This document shows positions 1 through 8,761 of a stretch of DNA of 64,000 nt, one piece after another. The DNA is from Gp6-AA40 sp963742105 (GTDB lineage: Bacteria; Acidobacteriota; Vicinamibacteria; Vicinamibacterales; UBA2999). Positions within the stretch are counted from its first letter, which is position 1; every line of letters starts with the position of its first letter. The translations under genes and the position numbers were made by a program. The notes beneath the pieces were generated by a model. The model saw only the letters and a list, made by a program, of their open reading frames with translations. It searched no databases and was not told where the DNA came from. The stretch lies in contig CAVUKN010000007.1 of NCBI GenBank assembly GCA_963742105.1, positions 372,001-436,000 on the forward strand, read 5' to 3'.

Positions 1-1307
1 CATGACGTTGCATCGAGTTGCAGCAGCACGTCCAGGCTGTCGCGAACCTGCCACGGCATGCCGAGCGTAATCGCGTGCGCGAGCTTTCTGCGTAGATCGC
101 TGAGCTGCACATCCAGGTCACGATCATGAACGTGCACGTGGCGGAGCAGTTCGACCAGTCGCGTCGCGGTCCGCAGACAGACGTCGCGCCGAAGCAGTTG
201 CCAACCAATCTGAAACGCGGTCACGAGATCCTTTGTGTTCCAGTTGCCCGGCCAGTGCTCCAGTCCCAGGTTGCAGACGGCCGTCGCGGCGGCAGACGCT
301 TCTGACGGGGAGAAGCCACGTCCCTGGATGTGACAGCCCGCGAGCAGCACATTTGCCAGATACGCGAGCTCCTCGCCCGCCGGCGCATATGAGGTCACGT
401 GAGCGCGTATCAGTTCGAGTCGTGCGCTGTCCGCGTCCCCGGCGCCGAGCATGGGTTGCCGCTCAGAACCGACGATCCCCGCGTCAACGAGCATGTCCAC
501 GAACCAGCTGTAAGCCTCAACCGGTTCCTGCCGCGTCTCTCGAAAGTAGGTGCTCGCCAGCGGGCTGTGGGGCGGCGCCGGACTGTCGAGACGCAGAGTG
601 CCGGCACTTCGCAGAAAGGCATGAGCGTGCGAGGCCGTGACGTATCCGAGCGCTTCGCGTCGCAAGTCTCGCGCCTGTCCCACGTCGAACAACTGCTGCT
701 CGTCATCCGGAAGCAGATTGTGGAACCCGTCGGGTTCATGGCCGCCGTTCGTGAGCTGCACGCACTGTCGCATCAGCCGGGTGAAGTATGCCGGCTGGCG
801 ATCGTTCAGGAAGAGCAGCAGTTCGCCGATGACGTCGGCGGCCGGCGACTGCGTCTCCAGTCGAAAGCCACCGATGTCAATCGTCCGTGCCTCGGGGGAA
901 ACGCGCCCCTCGATGTAATCGCCCTCAAGCGTGGTGTACGCAGACACGGCTGCGGAGTCGAAGACTTCGATGTGGTGGATGAGGCCGCACGCGACGAAGG
1001 CGAGGTCAAGGCCCATCAGCTTGCCGGCGGCCACAGCGGGACCGGACTCCATCAGGACGGTCAACCAGAGGCCGAATCGGTCAGCGTCGAATCCAGCATC
1101 CAGGCCGTCGGCGCGGGTGCGCCAGACGTCGGCGTCGAGCACGCGCAGGATCTGCGCAGCCGACGCCAATGCCAGGAATTCGCCGCACTGTTCGAGGCCG
1201 AAATGCTGGATGACGCGATGAAGGACTTCCGGCGGCAGTCGGGGGACGATGCGCTCCAGGTCGCGCGTGTTCAACAGGCGCTCGAGTGACAGCGACTCCT
1301 TCGCCAT
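1..1307 (-). CDS. DUF6178 family protein (3' end beyond window)
   Basis: The minus-strand frame is open from an ATG at 1307 to the window edge, 435 codons without a stop. The N-terminus reads LERIVPRLPPEVLHRVIQ followed by HFGLEQCGEFLALAS, the pattern I associate with the DUF6178 family of unknown function. The protein is largely helical, with no signal peptide and no membrane segment. Plus-strand frames over the same bases are lower quality shadows. The function is unknown; the family is found in deltaproteobacterial and acidobacterial genomes. The C-terminus is missing because the window ends. The next gene is divergent, so this is the first gene of its transcript. Confidence 0.8.
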   Translation of the reverse strand, partial: MAKESLSLERLLNTRDLERIVPRLPPEVLHRVIQHFGLEQCGEFLALASAAQILRVLDADVWRTRADGLDAGFDADRFGLWLTVLMESGPAVAAGKLMGLDLAFVACGLIHHIEVFDSAAVSAYTTLEGDYIEGRVSPEARTIDIGGFRLETQSPAADVIGELLLFLNDRQPAYFTRLMRQCVQLTNGGHEPDGFHNLLPDDEQQLFDVGQARDLRREALGYVTASHAHAFLRSAGTLRLDSPAPPHSPLASTYFRETRQEPVEAYSWFVDMLVDAGIVGSERQPMLGAGDADSARLELIRAHVTSYAPAGEELAYLANVLLAGCHIQGRGFSPSEASAAATAVCNLGLEHWPGNWNTKDLVTAFQIGWQLLRRDVCLRTATRLVELLRHVHVHDRDLDVQLSDLRRKLAHAITLGMPWQVRDSLDVLLQLDATS

Positions 1308-1394
1308 GGAGCACGCATGCTACGGGTATTCGTGGTGCGGAAACAGTCTTGAAGGTGGGCCGATCCTGCAGGAAAATATAGTTGCCCTCCTCGA

Positions 1395-1911
1395 GTGCTC
1401 GATAAGTCGATGCTCCCGATTCTTGACGATATCGGCACCCTGCTGCGCCGTGAGCTCGAAGGCCTGCAGCGGGAGATCGCGCTCTTTCCGGACGACCATG
1501 TGCTCTGGGCAACGAAGCAGGGCGTGGCGAATTCTGCCGGGAACCTCGCACTCCACATCTCCGGCAATCTCCGGCATTTCATCGGGCACGAACTCGGTGG
1601 AGTACCGTATCGACGCGATCGCGAACGGGAATTCGGGACTGCGCCAGGGCTCGCGAGCAGAAGTCATCGACGAAGTGGGTCGGGCGATGGCCGTAGTGGC
1701 GGACGTCCTACCGCGACTCACGGACGAACGACTGTCGGCGACGTTCACGGCACACCCGGAGGTCGCCGTATCCACTCAGCGCTTCCTGCTGCACCTCTGT
1801 AGTCACACGGCGTTTCATGTCGGCCAAATCGGCTACCTGCGTCGCATCCTGACGGGGGACTCCCGCTCCACGGACACAGTCAGCGCCCGACGCCTCGATT
1901 CGCGCACCTGA
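1395..1911 (+). pseudogene. DinB/DUF1572-like family protein, frameshifted
   Basis: Two plus-strand frames together give one DinB-type four-helix protein of about 170 residues. The first runs from GTG 1395 (or ATG 1410) and reads LLRRELEGLQREI, then NLALHISGNLRHFIGHELGG. The second resumes at about 1655 as AEVIDEVGRAMAVVADVLPRL and ends LCSHTAFHVGQIGYLRRIL. The frame changes by one base between about 1640 and 1662. The His residues in NLALHISGNLRHF and in SHTAFHVGQ fit the DinB metal-binding triad. DinB-fold proteins often act as thiol-dependent transferases; the substrate here is unknown. A one-base indel, real or technical, breaks the gene as read. Confidence 0.65.
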
Positions 1912-1956
1912 TGAATGTTCGTGACTCGGCAACCCTCGTGGTTGACACTACCGGGC

Positions 1957-2307
1957 ATGAGCCTGCTGATTTCGTGGTTGATTCTGTCCGTGGCCGTCTG
2001 GGTCACCGCCGCGGTACTTCCCGGATTCAAGGTCAAGGGTTTCAAGAGCGCCATCATCGTGGCGTTAATCTTCGGCCTGTTGAACTTCTTTCTCGGCTGG
2101 CTGCTGTTCGCAGTCTTCACGGTCGCGACTCTCGGGCTCGCCTGGCTGCTCGCGTTCCTGACGCGATGGGTGATCAACACGCTGCTGTTGCTGCTGACCG
2201 ATCGCCTGACCGATCATCTGAAGATTGACAGCTTCGCCTGGGCGTTGCTCGGTGCGCTGGCGATCTCGATTGTCAGCGCGATCGTGACGATGGTGCTGCG
2301 CGTCTGA
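1957..2307 (+). CDS. Phage-holin-family 4-TM membrane protein
   Basis: A 116-residue, almost wholly hydrophobic protein with about four transmembrane helices. It reads MSLLISWLILSVAVWVTAAV, then a short basic loop (GFKVKGFKS), then LIFGLLNFFLGWLL and two further helices ending AISIVSAIVTMVLRV. This matches the small Phage_holin_4_2 family (a name only; most members are chromosomal and not phage holins). ATG 1957 is preferred over an upstream ATG at 1915 because the first helix then begins at residue 2. It is followed by a strong palindrome that separates it from the convergent tex gene. Confidence 0.75.
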   Translation: MSLLISWLILSVAVWVTAAVLPGFKVKGFKSAIIVALIFGLLNFFLGWLLFAVFTVATLGLAWLLAFLTRWVINTLLLLLTDRLTDHLKIDSFAWALLGALAISIVSAIVTMVLRV

Positions 2308-2314
2308 ACGGATT

Positions 2315-2375
2315 TAATTGAACCGGGTTGAATTAAGACGATCGCGCGATCTCTTAATTCAACCCGGTTCAATTA
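2315..2375. terminator. Bidirectional hairpin between convergent genes
   Basis: The arms 2315-2338 and 2352-2375 are perfect 24-bp inverted complements. The 13-base centre contains GATCGCGCGATC (2340-2351), itself a perfect palindrome. The element sits between two convergent stop codons (2307 and 2384), the usual place for a shared terminator. The arms are AT-rich at their outer ends, so each strand would end with a weak U-run. Confidence 0.7.
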
Positions 2376-2383
2376 TGGTGAGC

Positions 2384-4666
2384 TCAGTTACGCAATCGTG
2401 AAAACGCCGCCGCCATCGAGGTGGAGGGCGTCGCCGGCTTTTGCGGTTCCTGCGGACGGAGGCGCCCAGGCGATGGGGCCCGCTGCGACGGTGCCGCCGG
2501 CTGGAGCTTCATCGTCAACGAGATCCGGCGCCGTCTCGCGTCAACTTCGAGCACTCTCACCTTGACGATGTCGCCGGCCTTGACGATGTCGCGCGGATCC
2601 TTGACGAAGCGGTCGGCCAGCTGCGACACGTGCACCAGTCCATCCTGATGCACGCCGATGTCGACGAAGGCGCCGAAGTTCGCGACGTTGGTGACGACGC
2701 CTTCGAGCATCATTCCCGGCTCGAGATCGCCGAGTTCCTGCACACCGTCCGTGAACGCGGCGGTTCGGAAATCGGGTCGCGGATCACGTCCGGGCTTTTC
2801 CAATTCGGCCAGGATGTCCTTGATCGTCGGTTCGCCGAACTGCTGGTCGGCGAACTCCTCCGGCAGGAGCCCGCGAAGAACTGGTGCGTTGCCGATCAGC
2901 TCTGGCACTGGTAATCGCGTGCGCGCAGCAATCTTCTCGACGACCGGATACGCCTCCGGGTGAACGGCGGACGCATCGAGCGGGTTGTTTCCATGGCTGA
3001 TGCGCAGGAACCCGGCCGCCTGCTGGAACGTTCGTTCACCGAGCCGCGGGACCCTCAGGATCTGGCGACGGTCACGAAAGGCGCCGTGCTGATCGCGGAA
3101 CGCCACGATGTTCTGGGCCAGCGATGGTGTCAGGCCGGAGATGCGCGCCAGCAGCGGGGCAGATGCGGTGTTGATGTCCGCGCCGACCGCATTGACGCAG
3201 TCCTCGACGATGCCATCGAGCTTCTTCGCGAGTTGCACCTGACTGACGTCGTGCTGATATTGGCCGACGCCGATCGCTTTCGGCTCGATGCGCACAAGTT
3301 CGGCCAGCGGATCCTGAAGCCGGCGCGCGATCGAAACCGCGCCGCGCAGCGACACGTCGAGGTTCGGGAATTCCTTTGCCGCGAGCTCGGAGGCCGAATA
3401 GACGGATGCTCCCGCCTCGGACACGACGACGCGCGTGAGCGACAAGTCAGGATGCCGCTTGATGAGATCGCCAGCCAGTCTGTCGGTTTCGCGCGAGGCC
3501 GTGCCGTTGCCGATCGCAATCAGCTGGACGCCATGCTTCGCACACAGCTGGCCCAGCGTCCGCAGTGCGCCCTCCCAGTCATTGCGAGGTTCGTGCGGAT
3601 AGACGGTCACGGTATCGAGCAGCTTCCCGGTTCCATCGATCACGGCCGCCTTCACGCCGGTTCTGATTCCCGGATCGAGACCCATCGTCACGCGATGTCC
3701 GGCCGGCGCAGCCAGCAGCAGATCCTTCAGGTTGGTCCCGAACACCCGGATTGCTTCGATCTCGGCGGCTTCGCGAAGACGTTGCTCGATGTCGAGCTCC
3801 AGGTGGGCCAGCAGCTTGAACTTCCAGGTCCATCGCACCGTTTCCAGCAACCAGCCATCGGCCGGACGATTGCGGTCTTCGACGCCGACACGCGCCGCGA
3901 TGCGCCGCTCAGGCTCGGATGGAGCGGCCGGGACGCTCCCGGCGTCCGGCAGCGCAACGGAGACGCGGAGGAAGCCCTCCTTGCGTCCCCGGAGCAGGGC
4001 GAGGACGCGGTGTGACGGGATGTTCTTCACCGGTTCGGCGGCGTTGAAATAGTCCGCGAACTTCGCACCCTCGTCCTCTTTGCCCGGCACGACCGTCGAT
4101 TTCCAGTCGGCACGCTCCCACAGCCACTGTCGCAGTCCGCCGACCAGCTCGGCATCCTCCGCGAACCGTTCGACGAGAATCCAGCGAGCGCCTTCCAGCG
4201 CCGCAGCAACATCGGGTACTCCTTTGGCGGAATCGACGTACGCGAGAGCCGCTTGCTCTGGCTGTTGCGACGGCCGGTCCAGCAGGGAGAGCGCGAGCGG
4301 TTCGAGGCCCGCTTCGCGGGCAATCTGCGCTTTGGTGCGCCGCTTGGGTCTGTAGGGCAGGTAAAGATCCTCCAGCCGCGCCTTCGTGTCGGCGGCGGCA
4401 AGGGCGGCAGCGAGCTCCGGTGTCAGCTTGCCCTGCTCGTCGATGCTTTTCAGGACGACGGCCCGGCGTTCCTCCAGTTCCCGGAGGTAGGAGAGCCGCT
4501 CTTCGAGCAGTCGCAACTGCGTGTCATCGAGACCGCCCGTCGCTTCCTTCCGATAGCGCGCGATGAACGGAACCGTGGCCTTGTCGTCGAGAAGAGCGAT
4601 GGCCGCAGCAACCTGCGGCACGCGGACGTTGAGTTCCGCGGCAATGCGTTCGGGAATCGATGTCAT
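2384..4666 (-). CDS. tex: Tex family RNA-binding transcription accessory protein
   Basis: The 760-residue protein is full length for Tex. The N-terminus reads IARYRKEATGGLDDTQLRLL and LEDLYLPYRPKRRTKAQIA, diagnostic of the Tex helical core. The middle holds the YqgF/RNase H-like domain (MGLDPGIRTGVKAAVID), then tandem helix-hairpin-helix motifs (ARISGLTPSLAQNIVAFR). The C-terminus is an S1 RNA-binding domain (GMMLEGVVTNVANFGAFVDIG) at about residues 640-715, followed by a Pro/Ala-rich tail. Tex binds nucleic acids and affects transcription in other bacteria; the exact role is unsettled. ATG 4666 is a good start, and no cotranscribed neighbour is evident. Confidence 0.97.
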   Translation of the reverse strand: MTSIPERIAAELNVRVPQVAAAIALLDDKATVPFIARYRKEATGGLDDTQLRLLEERLSYLRELEERRAVVLKSIDEQGKLTPELAAALAAADTKARLEDLYLPYRPKRRTKAQIAREAGLEPLALSLLDRPSQQPEQAALAYVDSAKGVPDVAAALEGARWILVERFAEDAELVGGLRQWLWERADWKSTVVPGKEDEGAKFADYFNAAEPVKNIPSHRVLALLRGRKEGFLRVSVALPDAGSVPAAPSEPERRIAARVGVEDRNRPADGWLLETVRWTWKFKLLAHLELDIEQRLREAAEIEAIRVFGTNLKDLLLAAPAGHRVTMGLDPGIRTGVKAAVIDGTGKLLDTVTVYPHEPRNDWEGALRTLGQLCAKHGVQLIAIGNGTASRETDRLAGDLIKRHPDLSLTRVVVSEAGASVYSASELAAKEFPNLDVSLRGAVSIARRLQDPLAELVRIEPKAIGVGQYQHDVSQVQLAKKLDGIVEDCVNAVGADINTASAPLLARISGLTPSLAQNIVAFRDQHGAFRDRRQILRVPRLGERTFQQAAGFLRISHGNNPLDASAVHPEAYPVVEKIAARTRLPVPELIGNAPVLRGLLPEEFADQQFGEPTIKDILAELEKPGRDPRPDFRTAAFTDGVQELGDLEPGMMLEGVVTNVANFGAFVDIGVHQDGLVHVSQLADRFVKDPRDIVKAGDIVKVRVLEVDARRRRISLTMKLQPAAPSQRAPSPGRLRPQEPQKPATPSTSMAAAFSRLRN

Positions 4667-5152
4667 GGCGTCGGCGGCGATTGTACCAACCGTGTCTCAG
4701 CGATCGCTCGCGAGTCGCTGCCCGGCCGGCCACCGACGACCTACGCGACGCGGCTGGACCCTACGAGGCGGTGCCAGGCGCTGCGAAGAAAGCCAAGAAC
4801 GCCGCTCGACGCGCCAGAAGGTGCTGCCGCCGTCTGCTCCCGTTTCGGCTTACGTGCGGGGGGATACAACCTGGCCCATTCGCGCCGACAGTAGCGGCAC
4901 TTCGCCGACCTGACGTCGAGCTCATGCATGAAGTTGGTGCGCACGGCGCAGTTGAAACGCCGTCGGACTCTGACCAGCACCGAATTCATGCACGTCGCTG
5001 GCGAGCAAGGAGGACGCCAATCGCACTGCCGGCGACGTTCACGTGCAGTCCGCCAGATTGCCCATGTCGCCGACAGGACCGTGTCACTGAGGCATGCACG
5101 ACAGGTATTCATGGCCCTCGAGACGGCCGACGGATTTCACCGCATCGAGCGT
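4667..5152. other. Gap with one weak minus-strand reading frame
   Basis: No recognised gene. A minus-strand frame at 4741-5112 (123 codons, internal ATG at 4929) is Cys-rich and contains CRACL near its start and KCRYCRREW later, which could be a small zinc-binding protein. Only one clean CxxC pair is seen and no family is recognised. I do not call it a gene. Confidence 0.3.
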
Positions 5153-5545
5153 TCATCGGCGTTCTCTCCACGAGATTCGGGCAATCGCCATGACAGTGGC
5201 GGCGACAATGGAGGCAATCAGGAACCAGCGTACCGACGGCAGACCCAACATCACAATGGCAATGGAGCCAAGGACGAAGATCAGGCCGCCGACGTCTCCA
5301 CCCACGTGGATCGAGGCGATATTGATCCCGGCGAGCCGATCAGGTGAGGAGTCGCCGGCGCCGAAGTCAGCATGGCGATGCAGGGCGACGCTGAGGGGGA
5401 CACCGGCGAGCAGGGCCGCCAGCGCGAATGGCGTGAAGAAACTGGACGCGGCCAGCACCAGGCTCAATGTCAACAGCAGCACGAACACGGAGTCGCTTCG
5501 CGTCAGGCGGGTGGTTGAGGAGACGGGATCGGATCTCAACAGCAT
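5153..5545 (-). CDS. Small integral membrane protein, unknown
   Basis: A 130-residue protein with about four hydrophobic segments: VFVLLLTLSLVLAASSFF, FALAALLAGVPLSVAL, GGLIFVLGSIAIVMLG and WFLIASIVAATVMAIA. It ends with a short basic tail. No conserved motif is recognised. It is divergent from the RiPP locus that starts at 5732, and the ~190-base spacer between them would hold both promoters. Whether it belongs to that locus, for example as an immunity or export component, cannot be told from the sequence. Confidence 0.6.
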   Translation of the reverse strand: MLLRSDPVSSTTRLTRSDSVFVLLLTLSLVLAASSFFTPFALAALLAGVPLSVALHRHADFGAGDSSPDRLAGINIASIHVGGDVGGLIFVLGSIAIVMLGLPSVRWFLIASIVAATVMAIARISWRERR

Positions 5546-5731
5546 GGGGCACCTCCGCTCGCGTTCGAATGTTCATTGCGGATCGGGCTTGTGCACTTGT
5601 ACTACTACATACGAACAATTGCAACGATGAAATCCCGGCAGTTTGCGGCACCCCTCGCGTCCACTGACCGGAGCCGTGTTGACAGTTCACCAGCGCAGAC
5701 GATATACACGCACCACGGTCGAGGTGACAGG

Positions 5732-6154
5732 GTGCGAGTTCGGGAACGCGCAGAAATAGGCTGGCTCGTCGCCCGGGTGTTCTGGTCCACCTGTCTGCTG
5801 CCGCTGGAGATGCGGTCGACCTCCTTACCGGTGTTGCTGCAGCGCATGACGTCGCGTCCGCGTTCGCCGGGCGTCGGGGTGACGTCGCTGACGGTAGAGC
5901 GGGTGTCCCGAGTGGTGCCGCGGATTTGCCAGAACCGGCTGTTTCGGAACGGGTTGTTCCCGCGCGCGTGTGTCCGCCAGTCGCTCGCTTTGTACCGCAC
6001 GCTCACGGGACTGGGCTATCCGGCGGTGATCCACTTTGGCGTCAGGAAAGAGGGTGACACGGTGACGGGTCACAGCTGGGTCACGCTGGATGGCCAGGTG
6101 ATCGCCGAACGGCCATCAGACGGGAGGTTCGAACCGGTGTATTCGTATCCGTAG
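5732..6154 (+). CDS. Lasso-type B2 protein (transglutaminase-like leader peptidase)
   Basis: A 140-residue protein matching the lasso peptide B2 / McjB C-terminal family (Transglut_core3 fold). The catalytic set is visible: Cys80 in PRACVRQSLALYRTL, His114 in TGHSWVTLDG and Asp120 directly after. Known family members cleave the leader two residues after a conserved Thr. I chose GTG 5732 because it follows GAGGTGACAGG and gives the usual family length. An upstream in-frame ATG (about 5627) would add a non-conserved tail. It is the first gene of a co-directional set: precursor, HPr-kinase-like, radical SAM, PqqD-type and nucleotidyltransferase genes follow. Confidence 0.88.
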   Translation: MRVRERAEIGWLVARVFWSTCLLPLEMRSTSLPVLLQRMTSRPRSPGVGVTSLTVERVSRVVPRICQNRLFRNGLFPRACVRQSLALYRTLTGLGYPAVIHFGVRKEGDTVTGHSWVTLDGQVIAERPSDGRFEPVYSYP

Positions 6155-6227
6155 CGGTCGCCGGCTGTGGCCGGAGACCACGCTCTATTAGAAGAAGAGA
6201 ACATCAACCGAATCCGCGAGGTGACCA

Positions 6228-6401
6228 GTGGAACACAAGCTCCCCCCTGCCCCAGAGCCCGAGCCCTCAGCACGGACCGTCAAACAGCCTTGGGTGACGC
6301 CGCGCCTGACGTTCGTCGAACCAAAACTCACGAAGCATGGCGAGTTGACGAAGGTGACCGGCGCGTTCTTCGGCGCCTTTAGTCCCGGGGCTGAGGACTA
6401 G
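6228..6401 (+). CDS. Putative RiPP precursor peptide with lasso-like leader
   Basis: A 57-residue ORF starting at GTG 6228, 5-10 bases after a GAGGTGA ribosome-binding site. The N-terminus is Pro/Glu-rich. WVTPRL precedes a second copy, FVEPKL, and the latter continues TKHGELTKVTG. Counting from Thr44 as position -2, Phe29 is -17, Pro32 -14, Leu34 -12 and Gly38 -8. This is the spacing that PqqD-type B1 proteins and B2 peptidases read in lasso leaders. The predicted core is AFFGAFSPGAED, 12 residues. It lacks Asp/Glu at positions 7-9, so a canonical lasso ring cannot form. Assignment as a precursor is inference from leader motif, size and position between B2 and the other RiPP genes. Confidence 0.82.
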   Translation: MEHKLPPAPEPEPSARTVKQPWVTPRLTFVEPKLTKHGELTKVTGAFFGAFSPGAED

Positions 6402-6425
6402 GTTCGTTCGCCAGTCCCGGGGTTC

Positions 6426-7463
6426 ATGGCGCTGTACCGGTTCGACGACCTCCTGCTGGAGGTTCAGCCCGACGCCGCGTCCGAACGCGCGCGCCTGCCG
6501 TCGCTGCTGTCCGAACTGTCGTGGACGGTGATGGCTCCGGAGAGCGACGACCGATGCAACCGGTTGTCGCTCAGGCTGCACGCCGCTGCGGCAACTGTGC
6601 CGGCTTCAGCGCATCAGACGCTGAGCACGAGCAGCTTTTCCGGCTATCAGCTGGAGGACCTGTTCTACCTGACCGACAACGCCTCAGTTCTGCGCCTCGA
6701 CATCGCGCGAGGCGAGGCAGAGGCGTACCTTGCGGGATCGTTCGTCGACAAACCACTGATAGAGCAGTACACCTTCTGGGCCTTTGCGGTTGCGAAACTG
6801 CTGCGTACGCGGAGTCGATACGTCCTGCATGCGGCCAGTCTGGCGAGCCCTGAACGGAACCTCAACGTGCTCGTGATCGGTCCTTCGGGCAGCGGCAAGA
6901 GCACCCTGACTCTCGCGGCTTTGCGACACGGATGGCGCTATGCATCGGACGATGCCGTGGTGCTGCGAATGGCGGAGGGAGAGGCCACGGACCCGGAACT
7001 GCGTCGGCGCACCACCTCGGTACTTGCACGAGGCGTCCGCAGCCATTGCTACGTGGATGCCGATGCCGCGCCCCGTCACGCGGAGTTCACCCTCGGCGCC
7101 CATGTGCCCGACACGTCCGGCGGATCACGGCGCCGCGTCGTGCTCGCCGGCCTCCCGAGCGCACGCCGGCTGGACGCATGCACGCCGCGATTGCTGTTGT
7201 TTCCGCGAATCGTGGACGCCGCCCGCAGCGAATTCGTGCCGCTCGATCGGGTTACCAGTTTCAGCCGCCTGCTCGATGCCAGCTGTGATCAGCTGTGGGA
7301 CCGTCGAACGATGACGAAACATACCAGCACGGTGGGCGCGCTCGTGCAGCAGGCGCCTGGGTACGAGCTGCAGGCGGGGCGCGATGTGCTTCATGATGCG
7401 GCCGACCTCTTTCGTCAGCTGTACGCCCTGGCCTCCGACGAGGAACGATGCGTCGCATCCTGA
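6426..7463 (+). CDS. HPr kinase/phosphorylase-like protein of RiPP cluster
   Basis: A 345-residue protein with a P-loop GPSGSGKST at 152-160. HAAS lies upstream at 135-138, and ASDDAVVL follows at 173-180, the arrangement of HprK-type serine kinases. The N-terminal 120 residues are unlike HPr kinase and resemble the extra domain of kinases found in RiPP clusters. In paeninodin-type lasso loci such a kinase phosphorylates the C-terminal serine of the precursor. Here the only core Ser is residue 52 of the peptide, internal rather than terminal. The 3' end overlaps the radical SAM gene by 16 bases, indicating translational coupling. Confidence 0.85.
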   Translation: MALYRFDDLLLEVQPDAASERARLPSLLSELSWTVMAPESDDRCNRLSLRLHAAAATVPASAHQTLSTSSFSGYQLEDLFYLTDNASVLRLDIARGEAEAYLAGSFVDKPLIEQYTFWAFAVAKLLRTRSRYVLHAASLASPERNLNVLVIGPSGSGKSTLTLAALRHGWRYASDDAVVLRMAEGEATDPELRRRTTSVLARGVRSHCYVDADAAPRHAEFTLGAHVPDTSGGSRRRVVLAGLPSARRLDACTPRLLLFPRIVDAARSEFVPLDRVTSFSRLLDASCDQLWDRRTMTKHTSTVGALVQQAPGYELQAGRDVLHDAADLFRQLYALASDEERCVAS

Positions 7464-8437
7464 TGGAGCTGACCGACCGGTGCAACCTGCGCTGCCGGCA
7501 CTGTTTTCAGCAGCGTCACGCCGGCACCGGTGACCTTCCGCTCGCGATCATCGAAGGCGTGCTGCGCGACGCGGCGGCGTGTGGCGTCAATCACGTCAGC
7601 TTCACCGGGGGGGAGCCAACGCTTCACCGTGAGTTCGTGCGGATCCTCGACCTCTGCGTCGAGGCGAACTGTTCCTTCAGTTTCGTGTCGAACGGGAGCA
7701 CGTTCAGGCGCGTCTACCGGGCCCTGCTGGCGAGAAGGCGGTCGTTCTCCGGAGTGACCTTCAGTGTCGATGGTGCGCGCGAGGCCACCCACGACGAACT
7801 TCGCGGTCACGGCTCCTATCGGCAGGTCCTGCGCGCCGCAAGCATCTGCAATTTTACGGGACTGCCGTTTACGCTCAACATGGTCCTGACGCGTGAGAAC
7901 CGGATGGAGGTGGACGCGCTCGTCGATCTCGCCGGGTCACTCGGCAGCGGCGGCGTTCGGTTCGGGTTCCTGATGCCCGGTGACGGCGTCGACGCGGCGG
8001 CGCTGGCCCTGACGCCATCCGAGAGGCGCATCGTCGAATCCGAAATCCGCCGTCTGCAGCAGACAACGCCGATCCCGGTGGTGATGGCACCGGGGTACTA
8101 CAGCGAATCGCCGTTCTTTCCCTGTGGTCCTCTGGAACTCGAAGAGCTGAACATCGACTGGCGAGGCCGCCTGACGCTCTGTTGTCAGGTGTCGGGGTAC
8201 TGGTCCGAGGCGCAGCGTCCGGATGTCATCGCGAATCTCCACGACATGTCGCTTGTCGATGCGGATGCGATGTTCAGGCGGCGTGTGTCCACGTATCTGG
8301 CCGACAAACGCAACCGCGTCGATCGCGGGGAATTTCGCGACGCCGACCATTTTCCGTGCGCGTATTGCGTCGATTACCTCGGAACCACGCACCAGTTGTC
8401 GTTCTATCGCAGCCCCGATATCCCCGGAAGGATGTGA
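7448..8437 (+). CDS. Radical SAM enzyme with C-terminal Cys-rich (SPASM-like) region
   Basis: A 329-residue protein. Cys12, Cys16 and Cys19 form the CxxxCxxC [4Fe-4S]-SAM motif in TDRCNLRCRHC. FTGGEP follows as the SAM-binding GGE motif, and VTFSVDGAREATHDELRG fits the barrel of peptide-modifying enzymes. C-terminal cysteines (FFPCGPLE, LTLCCQVSG, FPCAYCVDYLG) probably bind auxiliary clusters. Such enzymes usually install C-C, C-S or C-O links or epimerise residues in RiPP cores. The core peptide has Phe, Ser, Pro and Gly but no Cys, so thioether formation within it is excluded. It starts inside the kinase gene and ends 4 bases before the PqqD-type gene. Confidence 0.9.
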   Translation: MRRILMELTDRCNLRCRHCFQQRHAGTGDLPLAIIEGVLRDAAACGVNHVSFTGGEPTLHREFVRILDLCVEANCSFSFVSNGSTFRRVYRALLARRRSFSGVTFSVDGAREATHDELRGHGSYRQVLRAASICNFTGLPFTLNMVLTRENRMEVDALVDLAGSLGSGGVRFGFLMPGDGVDAAALALTPSERRIVESEIRRLQQTTPIPVVMAPGYYSESPFFPCGPLELEELNIDWRGRLTLCCQVSGYWSEAQRPDVIANLHDMSLVDADAMFRRRVSTYLADKRNRVDRGEFRDADHFPCAYCVDYLGTTHQLSFYRSPDIPGRM

Positions 8438-8441
8438 GCCC

Positions 8442-8744
8442 GTGACAGCCAGCGAGCACCTCGTGCAGGTGCACCCCGACGTCGTCGACACCGAGCTGGA
8501 CGGAGCCGAGACGGTGTTGCTCCACCTGCAGAGCAAGGTGTATTTCAGCCTGAATGCGACCGGCACGCACATCTGGCAGGAACTGAAGCGGGGCTCCAGC
8601 CTGGCTGCCATCAGCCGCCAGCTGCAGGAAACATTCGACGTCGACGCGGCGCACGCCGACACGAGCGTGCTGGCGCTGATCGAGGACCTCGAGCGGCAGG
8701 GGCTTGTCGTGCGGACACCGGCGAGCCGTCCTGACGGCGATTAG
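8442..8744 (+). CDS. PqqD family RiPP recognition protein (B1-like)
   Basis: A 100-residue protein starting at GTG 8442, just after the radical SAM stop. VLLHLQSKVYFSLNATGTHIWQ is the PqqD winged-helix core, and ALIEDLERQGLV forms the last helix. PqqD/RRE domains bind the leader peptide and present it to the modifying enzymes. In lasso pathways the equivalent is B1, which works with B2. It is freestanding here rather than fused to either enzyme. The precursor leader motif at residues 29-44 is the expected ligand. Confidence 0.9.
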   Translation: MTASEHLVQVHPDVVDTELDGAETVLLHLQSKVYFSLNATGTHIWQELKRGSSLAAISRQLQETFDVDAAHADTSVLALIEDLERQGLVVRTPASRPDGD

Positions 8745-8761
8745 CGGTCGTTCCCACAGCC

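Noticed and set aside
399..1289. Long plus-strand frame of 296 codons
   Set aside because: It is antisense to the DUF6178 gene, whose frame is open over the whole segment and matches a family; the plus-strand product is compositionally a shadow.
4741..5112. Cys-rich minus-strand ORF as a zinc protein
   Set aside because: Only one convincing CxxC pair and no recognised family; kept as a note on the gap rather than a gene.
6228..6401. Canonical lasso peptide precursor
   Set aside because: The leader fits, but the core has no Asp or Glu at positions 7-9 from the predicted cleavage site and no cyclase gene is present.
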